From positions 16,213,205 through 16,277,204 of the forward strand of contig NC_069134.1 in NCBI RefSeq assembly GCF_026914265.1: a stretch of 64,000 bases of DNA, written 5' to 3'. The notes beneath the pieces were generated by a model. That model ran no database searches, had not been told where the DNA came from, and saw only the letters and a program-made list of their open reading frames with translations. Shown here in pieces: positions 36,001-48,000 of this stretch. Both the position numbers and the translations under genes were made by a program. The stretch comes from Mya arenaria. Taxonomy: Eukaryota > Mollusca > Bivalvia > Myida > Myidae. Numbering within the stretch: position 1 is the stretch's first letter; the number at the start of each line of letters is the position of its first letter.

Positions 36001-39000
36001 AAGTTAAGGGCAAGTAGGGATTTTAATAAAAAAAAACTAAACCGTTCTTTAAATGCACTTAATAAAATTCAAAATTATTTACGACCATCTTACAACAAGA
36101 AACATAACTCCGTTTTAAGCCTAAATACAAGTTATGGCCCTTGATTTTTTTTGATTTTTTTTTTCCCTTTGAAAGGCATATTTGTATATTCTTAACCACA
36201 TTTTCATAATGGGAAATCAAGTTATTTGAATGACTTGCGTCATTGTTTGAGCAGGCTGGTGGGAGGGCAGCATCAAAGTCACCTTATGTATCAAATAATT
36301 TTAGTTAGGTTTGACAGAAAGAGACCAAACTTGGTATTTTGGTATTATTACATGGTTATTGTATTCTAAGTCAAAGCGGCGTAGTCGAGCGCGCTGTCTT
36401 ACGACGGCTCTTGTTAAGTTAATATGTTCAATACCCATTTGTTTTTACACAACATTTCAGCGGCGTTTATTTTTATAGTCAGCTTACATTATTCGGGAAT
36501 TGTATCTTTCAGCGAGACTGAATTCGTGCCTGGAGGATGTTCGGAATGTTCTTGGGGAGTCTGTGCCCGATTCAATGATGGTCAGCACGATCATTCGCCA
36601 TAACTTCAGCATTGAATCATCTCTCAATGAACTTCTGAATAAACAAGGCATGATTTCTTAAATTTAAATTCATTTAGTTCTGTTTCACTTTTGATGAACT
36701 AATAAATGTAGATATATTTTGTTTATCCAAAGTGTTGCACTTTTCATGGAACTGAAAATCTATCAGGTTGTTAGTGAATAAAAAGTGTCTTCAAGTTCTT
36801 TAAAATAATGTGAAATCTGACTTGTAATCTGGTTAAGAATATTCACAACTACGGTACTGCATCCTTTTGGGTGCCTTTATGTCAAAGAAGCAGACATTGC
36901 TTGGGCTAATTTTGTGTCCACTGAGTCTTCAATCCCAGTGAAGAAACTTAGCTCAATTTGATCATTAAACTTTGCAGTTGAAGAAGCCCCAAAGCCACAA
37001 CGGGAGCCGAGACAAAACCGGAGAAACAGATCACAAGGTAGGAATGTCTTTTCTATGGAGAACATTGTGTAAAATAAGATATTAAATGATGTAGATGCTC
37101 CAGTTGACAATGGCATTTACAGCATACATTTTACATTGTAAATGTACACTGACAGTGTTAAACGAAAGTCTAAATAGAGACAATTGTTCTGTCAAGTTCA
37201 TATATCCAGTATTGGGAGCATTCTATTACAGACTATCGTATAGTTGTAAATAAGCTGGACATTTGCATTCAAAATAGTCGAGAGTAATCCGAAATAAATA
37301 AAAATGACTTTCGGAACAATTACAAATGCAGTTTAAGCCCCTTAACCCAGCTATGGTCTTTATCCTCTCATACGTTCATACTCGACTTAATTCTTAGGGA
37401 TCATCCCTGTATATCTTTAGCTTTTGTTTCATGTTTTCAAGTTCTTAAACTGAACTTAAAATAACTGTCATACTCATCAACCAAAATGAACATACATGTG
37501 TGCAGGGTTTCCTTGGTTAACAATGTGCCTTTCTTGTTTCTTTTCATATCCACACTTGCTGCCCGCTCCGATGATGAATGGTATCTTTGCTACAAAACAA
37601 TTGGTTTGTCTTTATGTTATATTATGCACTATGGCTCTATGTAAGGTAAGAACTAGATGATGACTTGTCAGACAATCTTGAGTCTCCCAGTCAGGATAGG
37701 GTGTTCTCTTACAGCCCTATAGTGTCTGGAGGAATCTTGAAATTTGGAAATAGTTTGTCTCCAAAATCTCCGTCGTTTGTTAAAAGTCGACTGGCTTACA
37801 AGAATGATAATATTTCAACTGAGTTTGATGAACAAAATACAGTTATGTTAGCAGCTGAAAATGTGAAGTTGAAAAATTTAGTGAAAAATGTAAAAAATCG
37901 AAACAAATCAGATACTAGAAATGATATTAACATTCAATCAAACAAAATTGACACATTAAAATCTCTGTCTGAAAAGACAACAGCAGCAAAAAGAGGTACA
38001 GCTCGAGGTAACATTACAGAAACAACTAATGATCAAAACTCCAGCCTATTGTCAAAACCATCAAATGCCTGCAAGAGCAACATTCCTTTTACTGCTTATC
38101 AGGAAGAAAATAATAACAAAACCTTACACAATGACATCTCAAATGCTTCACCATCTTTGTCAGACTTAGCCAAGTTGCATTCGACTTCACCACAAAGAGC
38201 TGCTATTCAGAGCAAGGGACTGTCACTAAATGACCTTGCTCAAGCTCATCAGAGAATGTCACCTGTTGCCCAGATAAGTGAATGTTCTGCTAAACCCTCA
38301 GAAGGTACACCATCAAAGCAAGCTTCATTAGAAGATTTGGCTAAAGCTCATCAAGGTAAAAAGTCTGTCTCACCAGATATAAAGCAAGCATTAGCTGTGC
38401 CCCAGCAAGCATCTTTGGCTGATTTGGCCAAATGTCATGGAGAAAAACATGCAGCAAGTCAATCTCCACTGTCACATCTGGCAAAACAGCACATTTCTGG
38501 AACAAAAGAAATCAAGTCACAAATTATTTCAGGAATTCAATCACGAAACCAATCACCAGCAAATCCCAATATTCCTGCTAGCTCTCAAGGACATTCAAAA
38601 TCGGCAGGGTCAACACCTCTGGGATTTTCATCTATCAAACCATCCATACCCCAAGGTGGATTATCTTTAACAGATCTCGCAAAAGCTCATGGTGTTGATA
38701 AGGGACCCTCAGGTGGTAAAACAAAAAGTGTAACCATTGACAGACAACCTCTGTCACACACTGGCTCACTGCTCTCAGGAGACATTTTCAAGAACAAATC
38801 AGACAAAGCTCAGATGATGCTGTCTTTGTCAAACCTTGTGCAAAAGCATGCAGCTAAAACAGAAGATAAACGTACAGGTGAAATTGTACTGACAAAACAA
38901 TCATCCAACAGAGGCAGCTTTGAACAAAAGATGTCCATTGATAAACTTGGAAGTCAAACTTCATCAGGATTATCATTAGCAGACTTGGTGAAGAATAAGC

Positions 39001-42000
39001 AGATGACCAGCAAGGCGAGTGTTGATCAAAATAAGAAAAGTCAAGAGAACAAATCAGAGAAAAATGTGGAACATGCTGAACAAACTGACAATGGAAATGT
39101 AGAAAACCTGAAAGATAAACATGGTGAAGCTGAGGACATACTTGAAGATATAAAAAATAAGCTCAATATTTTTGAAGAAAATAAGGTAGAATGTATCAAG
39201 CATATGATAGAAGGACCATCTCTGATTGGAAATACACTGTGTCTGCATTTTACGAAGATTAAGAAGTCCGGAACAAAAATTAGGTATAGAAAGAAACATT
39301 TCCAGTACAGTTACCAAGTCAGAGACAGCAAGGATAAATCTAATGTAACCTTGCATGAAATTAAAGCTTTTGATTTCTGTAAACCCTCACCTGATGAAAT
39401 TGTGAAAGAAAGGCAGAAAATGGCTTTCAGCAGAAATGGCGATAAAATGAAATAATTGACATTGTACTAGTTAACATGTTAAAGATCTTTTAAACTTCTA
39501 TTTAAGGAAATTTGCAAGTACATGTATGTTTTATTGCAGTGTGTTTTTTGGGGCCATATTTCGGCCCAATTCCCGACCTGAAAAAGTATATATTTTTCAC
39601 CTACCCTGGGTAAAAGATTTCCCTTTTTTGGAGGAGCTTTGACCTCTAAACATTGAGCAAATATAGCAATATAGTCCCATTTATGAACATGTTGATAGCT
39701 TTGTTGATTAAAAGGTTTGAAAAAAGTTATATAACATTATGTGAATCATATTAGTATCTTTCCCTTTTTGGCAAAAATGACGCTACTTTTCCTGTATCAA
39801 AGAGCCCCGCTGCTATTCCCTTAAATGCGTAAAAAAACACTGTACTGATGCATAAATTATGTTGTTTCCATGCTATGCAGGGGAGACATATTGTTTTTAG
39901 TGCGGATGTATATCCATCTGTCACACCCCTTGACAAATCTTTATGAAACTTGGTTCAAATAATGACCACATAGAATGATGTGTAGAACCCACGTTCCAAG
40001 GGTCAAGGTTAATGTTCAAAGTTCAGGGCTAAAGGTTTGTGTACCTGCTCTATTTCTCTTCAACTCCTCAAAGGATTTTTTTATGAAACTTAGGCAAAAT
40101 GTTAACACATTTATGCAGAACCATTGCTCCAAGCAAGCTGGCTCAATGTCAAGGTCACAGTTTAAGGTCAGAGGTTCTAGCCATAGAATTTGTGTATACT
40201 TTTATGTCTGCTGTATTTCTTGCATCCCTTGAAGGATATTCTGAAAATCAGGTCAAAAACTCACTACATCTACCGGTATTTGCTCTGTTTTGTTAACAAA
40301 CCTTTAATGATTTTCAAAACACTTGTGTCCAATGTTAACCTCATTGACACACCACCCACACTCCACACCATATCTCCCAACATCAAATGTAGTGGAACGG
40401 AATGAGGCAAGCTTTGAGGGAAATATCTTAATAGTTTCCAAAAACAACCATCTAGTAAAAAATATTGAAGCTTTACATTTGATAATTTTTTTGCCTTAAA
40501 TTTGCTCATATAATTCATGAAATCAAAATGTAATATTGAAATTAGGAATTGTAAATACTCATATTTTTGTACATGTTTTGTTTATAATGTAATCAGATAA
40601 ATGTGTCTTCATACATTTCCTATTCAGCCATGATTTGTGTCTGTTTACCTTAATTGTTTTGATCTCACACCTTAAATACAGCATGAATTGAATATTTGTA
40701 TGTTAATTATTCAATAAAACTGTGACGCAATCTGCAAAAGCTAGACCACAGCTAAAATGACATAACCTAAGAAGCCATGTTTTTTCAACATGCTGATTTT
40801 TTTAAGGGTGACAGTTGGTTTATTTTTACTTATATTTGTTACTTGACAGTGAAAATAAAAAAACGCTGTCGCTCTTGAAGAATCAGACTGATGAAAAAAA
40901 CGTGATTTTGTCACATACTATAAATTACACCTGTGGCCTTGTTTGCGCACATTGCATTACATAAGCTCTCTTACAATGTATTTATTCTTTTATGTAACTA
41001 GTAACTTATGTTTTGTAAATAAATGATAAGTGTAAATGATAGTTCTTCCTCTCTGATCACTCTCAACATAAGGGATTAATGTGTATTCAAGTGATGTGAA
41101 CTGTTGGATATTTCCAATTCCTTAAACAAATGAAAAAGTTGTCCTGTTAAAGATAAATATTACAATAAAGTTAAAAGGTAAGTTTGATTTTCACAAAAAT
41201 ACTGATGTTTTTGGTGTTAAATTTAAGAAATTATCTTAATCACAACTTTTGAATAATTTGTATTATTTGCTGTTAATATGATAACATTTTATGTGTTAAC
41301 TGTTGTTGTTGTTTTCATTTTTGTAGGGTTAAAGATTAAAAGTATCATGCATCTCACAATTGTTTTATCATTGTTTAGAAAGTACCTGTCTGTATTTAAG
41401 GATCATCAGACAACTCTGCTCCAGCAAAACCCCAGTTGGAGCTTGACTTCCCAACTGAGCCCCCTACTGTGATACTTAAAGAACCCAGAAAACCCCTCAC
41501 TTCTGTACCCCAACCTAAAATTATAGAACCTTACCTCTCACAGCCCACTGTGGTGAAATCAATGTCTCCACAACGGACACCAAAAGGGAAAAATAGGACT
41601 GCAGAGTTAGCTCCACTTGCAGCGAAAGCAAAAAATGATAATAAAGTTGCATTGACTAAAGATGCTAAAGCAGTATCAAGTGAAAGTAAAGATAAGAGAA
41701 CGGACACATTGGATGTTGAAAAGAGTGCTAGTTCTGAAAAAATTGAGAATAAGGATCAGCTTGCCACACCGAAGAAGGAGAGATTTATACCACCTCTGCC
41801 TAGGAGTTCCTCAAAGTAAGTAGGAATATTTTTGAACAAATTAATTGTGGATTGAATTTCAGGAGAATGAAAATATAGCATGGCTCTGGAATACCTACAT
41901 ACAAGTGTATGTATATGTTTTTTATGCTTTCTTAAAATTGCACCATCCATCCGGTTATCCGCATTCAGGCTATCACCGGGTATTAAAATTACTTGGCACA

Positions 42001-45000
42001 TGTTGACATGTGTTCAGTACATAGAATGACGAGTCGCTTTCAAGACCCACATTCTTACCTCAAAGGTCAAGGTCACACTTACAGGTTTATCATTATGGAA
42101 TGATGCTTATATGCATATACAGTATAGTTGGTTGTGTCCATGCTATATCTTTGTCATGCACAGAGGGATTTTAAAATTAATTGGCACATGTGTTTGGTAC
42201 AGAAAGACAGCATGTCACGAATAAGACCCACATTCCTACCTCAAAGTACAAGGTCAGACTTGCAGGTTTATTATGGAGTGAGCTTGTCGGTCGGTCTGTC
42301 TGTCGGTCGGTCGGTTTTCATGGTTTCCGGACAATAACTCATGAAAGGCTTGACAGATTTGAAAAAATTTTGGTACACAGGTGTAACATCAGTAGATACA
42401 GGTCAAGTTCGATATTGGGGCTGGTGGGGCCAAGGTCAAGGTCACTGTTACTAAAAATAGAAAAACGGTTTCCAGACGATAACTCATGAAACGCTTGACA
42501 GATTTGAACAATTTTTGGTACACAGATGTAACATCAGAAGATACAGGTCAAGTTCGATATTGGGGCTGGTGGGGCCAAGGTCAAGGTCACTGTTACTAAA
42601 AATAGAAAAACAGTTTCCGGACGATAACTCATGAAAGGCTAGACAGATTTGAACAATTTTTGGTACACAGGTGTAACATCAGAAGATACAGGTCAAGTTC
42701 GATATTTGGGCTGGTGGGGCCAAGGTCAAGGTCACTGTTACTAAAAATAGAAAAAACAGTTTCCGGACGATAACTCATGAAAGGCTAGTTTTTCTTGTCA
42801 GCAGTGTAACTTCTAAATTACTCAACAGATTTAAATAAAACAATACCTGCATGTCATGATAAAAGAAGATGCAGTGTGCAGTGACCTTGGAGTTATGGCC
42901 TCTTTTCAAAGGAATGGTTTTCCATTCCTGTGTCCAGGGGGCATTTGGGGGTATTCGTCATTCCTGTGACAGCTCTAGTTATTTTTGAATGCTGCTTATA
43001 TTCATATACTATATAGTTGGTCGTGTCCAGGCTGTAACTTTGTCATGCACAAAGGGATAAAAAATGGCACTTGTGTTTGGTACAGAAGATGATGTGTCAC
43101 GTGCAAGAACCATGACCCTACCTCAAAGTTCAAGTTTGGACTTGGAGTTTAATCATTATGGAATTCTGCATATATGCATTAAATTATAATACCGTAGGTC
43201 GTTTCTAGACTGTAACTTTGTCATGCAAAGACAGATTTTAAAATTACTTGGCACTTGTGTTGAGTACATAAAGACGATGCAAGACCAACATCCATGTCCC
43301 TACCTCTTACTGCATCACATCTCCACACTCGATGTTAGCCATCATGGGGGCCTGTTTCTGAATGTAGGTATATTAATAATTGTATAATTCATTGACACGG
43401 ATGGCACTTCGGGGGCATTCGTCAATTACTGTGACATCTCTTGTTTATTGTACATGTGATTGTGCATCCAAAAATAAATATTATTTTTTCCTCTTTTGAT
43501 TGTACAAACTTATCAAATTTAGTCATGAACCAATTCTTGTAGATGTAATGCATGATTCAACTTCTATGCCATTTTGCAGAAGCAAGTATGAGAAGTACGA
43601 TCTGAAGGAGGAGTACAAGAAACGCCAGGGCGGCAAGGACATGCTTAACATGGTCGTTATAGGTGAGGGGGATATCAAGGGTTTCTGTAATACCATTTTA
43701 TCCTGGTTGAAATGTTATCGTTAAAAAAAATATTGCCTTGAACTGGTTTTAGTTAACTTACAATGTATAATGTTGGTGTTCTATATATCTTCTCAGGTCA
43801 TGTGGATGCAGGCAAGAGTACATTAATGGGACATGTGCTGTACCAGTTGGGCTCAGTAAACCAGCGTGTAATGCACAAGTATGAACAGGAGTCTAAGAAG
43901 CTGGGCAAGTCCTCCTTCGCGTACGCCTGGGTTTTGGACGAGACAGAGGAGGAAAGGTAAGGGTTTTGCTCTCTAAATTTGGTAGTGCTAATTATAACAC
44001 ACATGGGGTTTATCTATTCAGCAAAGGTGTCCAAACACCTGTTATCACTGACATTTTTATACTTCAAAAAGTCACAACAGATTGGCATGACCGTGTGACT
44101 CTGCGGTAACTTCCTTCTCCGCATTATTAACTTACAGGCTGTTGCTTTTACACTGACTTGTATGTCCTTTAAAAGTATTTGATCATGTTAAAGATGTATA
44201 ATGAATTTAAAGCAATCAAAGAGAAGCTAGTACCCACATATAAACAAATGAATAAAATCCTTGCTAAACATTCTTGATATTCTGTTAAATCATTAAAAAA
44301 CAGTTTTACTCTGAATGTTTCTCTGTATACATTGACTCTGAAAGGTTTGCTGTATACTTTGACTCTGAAAGTTTTGCTGTATACATTGAATCTGAATGTT
44401 TCTTTGTATACATTGACTCTGAATGTTTCCCTGTATACATTTACTCTGAATGTTTATCTGTATACATTTACTCTGAATTTTTCTTTGTATACATTTAATC
44501 TAAATGTTTCTATGTATACTATACATCTATTTCCAGGGCCAGAGGGGTAACAATGGATATTGCTCAGACGAAGTTCGAAACTCCTCACAAGATCATCACC
44601 TTGCTGGATGCCCCTGGACACAAGGACTTTATACCCAATATGATCACAGGTATTCTCCATTTTATCTTCGAACATATTTAATCATACTTTGTCTTAATTG
44701 AATTCTGATATTAAATAGCAGATAGGAATGTACATAAAACAAATCTGTTTCTTCTATGTTCTTAATGCCAAAAAGTATACTTTTTCCTATTTTGAAAGCA
44801 ATCATTGATTATTCTCAATGAATATTTATGTCTCCCCCATTCATGGGGAGACACATATTGTTTTTGCCCTGTCCGTCAGTCAGTCCGTCTGTACGTCACA
44901 CTTCGTTTCCGCTCAATAACTATAGAACCCTTAGACTGAGGACGTTCATACTTGGTATGCTAGTTGGTCATGACTAGTAGATGACCCCTTAAGATTTTGA

Positions 45001-48000
45001 GATCACTAGGTCAAAGGTCAAGGTCGCTGTGACCTTGAGGTGAAGAAACGGTTTCTGCTCAATAACTAAAGATTTATTAGGTCCAGGAACTTCATACTTG
45101 GTATGCTAGTTGTTCATGACTAATAGATGACCCCTATTGATTTTGAGATCAAAAGGTCAAAGGTCAAGGTTACCTTCAGGTAAAAAACAAATATGTTGGC
45201 GGTGACCTGAAGCTTAAAAATGGTTTCTGCTCAATAACTAAAGAACACTTGTACCCAGGAATTTAATACTTGGTATGCTAGTTGGTCATGACTAGTAAAT
45301 GACTCCTATTGATTTTGAGATCAGTAGGTCAAAGGTCAAGGACACCGTGACCTTGAGGTGAAGAAAAGGTTTGCGCTCAATAACTAAAGCACCCAGGAAC
45401 TTCATATTTGGTATGGTAGTTGGTCATGACTAGTAGATGAACCCTATTGACTTTGAGGTCACTAAAATTTACTTCAGGTAAAAAACAATTTGTTGGTCAC
45501 CAGTCCGTACGTCACACTTCTTTCCGCTCAATAACTAATGAAAGCTTGGACCCAGGAACTTCATACTTGGACCCAGGAACTTCATACTTTGTATGCAGGT
45601 TGGTCAAGACCAGAAAATGATCCCTATGTTTGTTCGTCTCCAGTCCAAAACTACAAATTTCATGTCCATCATTGATTATTTCTCACCTACAACCACACAA
45701 TGGGGGAGACGAGCGCTTTTTCAAAAAAGCAATCTCTAGTTGAGATTTTTTTTTGTCTTACTGGCATTCAGCAAATCACATTAATTTATTTACTGATAAT
45801 TCCTAATTGGCAGCCATGAGTCATCTTTCAAAAATAGCCCTGTAGAGACCTCAATTCAGACTAAGGTTTAGTTGGTTTCAATATGAATTCAAATGTCATT
45901 GAAATTTCTTTTAAAAATGATGTTTAACATTGATATATACCAAATGGTACCCAAATAGGGAATTAAAAATTAAATGTTTCTAAATTCTATATCTACCATC
46001 CATTCAATTGTAAAACCCTTTTAACCAGGCACAGCTCAAGCAGATGTGGCCATACTTGTTGTGAATGCCACCAAGGGAGAGTTTGAAACGGGCTTTGAGT
46101 CTGGAGGGCAGACAAGGGAACATGCACTTCTTGCCAGGTCACTAGGTATGTGAGGTTTTTGTGTGTCTACTCATAAGTTTTGTTTTTTAGGTAGATAAAG
46201 CTGAGGGCTATTTCATTTAAACATATAACCCCTGGGGGGAAGGCACTTTTAAAATATACCACCCCCCTTCAAAAGCAAATTAATCCTTCTGGGGTCCAAA
46301 TTAGCAAAAAAGACACCCGCCCAAATACTATTTAAATAATTGCCTTCCCCCCTTGGGTTATATGTTTTACTGGAATAGCCCTGAGTCAAATTGAATTGTG
46401 TAAACATAAATTGTTTACCTTTTTTGATTTTTTGTGCATGGTTTGAATAAGGCTATTTTTTCTTTAATTTCATGTCAGAGGTCCGATTAGGTGGTAATTT
46501 CCAAGTTTCTTGATATTTTACAAACTTTATCACACAATTTTTAACATTTCAATTGTGGTATGATGCATCCAGGTGTCCATCAGCTGATAGTAGCAGTCAA
46601 CAAGATGGACACTGTGGGCTGGGACCCGGCCAGATACGATGACATTGTCCGGAAACTGGGTCTGTTCCTCAAGCAGGCTGGCTTTAGGGAGGGAGACACT
46701 AACTTTGTACCAGTCAGCGGGCTTGGTGGAGAAAATCTTGCAAAACCAATCAAAGAGCCCAAGCTAGCAGCATGGTACAAGGGTTTGAACCTGCTGGAGC
46801 AGATAGGTACATCGAGAGATTCACTGTATAGTATTTTTGTCATACTAGTAAATTGGTGATATAAGTAAAATGTATACTAGTACAGTTGATAGAAACAAAA
46901 AGCGAACTTATTTCTTTTCCATTTTTAGACACTCACTTGAAACAATCCTGTTTACAATATTTTACTATATTATATGTATTAATTTATATCTTGGGCACAG
47001 AAATATTCAAGCTTCATGTAAGAACACACCTACACTGTATTTATGCTGTTGGCGGCGATGGCCTTGTGGTTAGCATATCTGCTCTTTATCCGAGGGTCCA
47101 TGGTTTGATCCCAACATGGAGCTTCATCGAGGAGTAGTACTGGTTATCACCAGGGAAATAAGAAGTGGTTTTTAATCACATGTATTAAGCATATTTTACA
47201 ACTATACACTTGCTTGTAGCATTAAGCCGGCCCTTTTAGTTCACCTGTAAAAAAAATTATTTCCTTAATCTTCCAGACAAGTTCAAGCCAGTGCCACGTG
47301 CAGTTGATAGGCCGGTACGGATCATGGTGTCGGATGTGTTCAAGGGCCAACAGGGGTCAGGGCTTACTGCGGCGGGGAAAGTCGTCTCTGGCAGTGTACA
47401 GATAGGGGATAGGCTGGCAGTGATGCCTGCTGCCGAGTACTGTATTGTAAAAAGTAAGTAACATGTTATAGTTATTAATTGAGTGGATTTGTGAGTACAT
47501 GCTTCTCTAAACATATAGAATTGTGGGACCTTCGTTATTCTTTTGTTTGTTGAAATGTGAACCATAAACTGAGTTTGTAAATAGATTTCATTGCACAGAC
47601 AATGCTGTTTGGTAGCATGTTACTATTCTTTAGTTACCTTCCAATAAGTTTCATACATATCACAGTGTTTTACAAAAAAGAACACTATTTTACAGGTATA
47701 ACTAACAATGAGGAGGCAGTTAATTTTGCCTTTTCTGGTGACCATGTGATTGTGGGTGTGGCGGGGATTGACATTACCAACATCGTTGTAGGTGGGTACA
47801 CTGGAGATTGTTCTTACCATACCTTAGTATTGTACACCCTTATCATTGATTGAAGTTGGGAGTTTCTGATACATTCTAAAGTTAAATGATAACCTCACTC
47901 TGTGATTTTCTATATTAAGTCCTGTCATGTGCAAACACAGTACAATTAAAAAATATTTTTATCATGCAATCTTAGAACATATATATGCAAGTGGAAGTTG

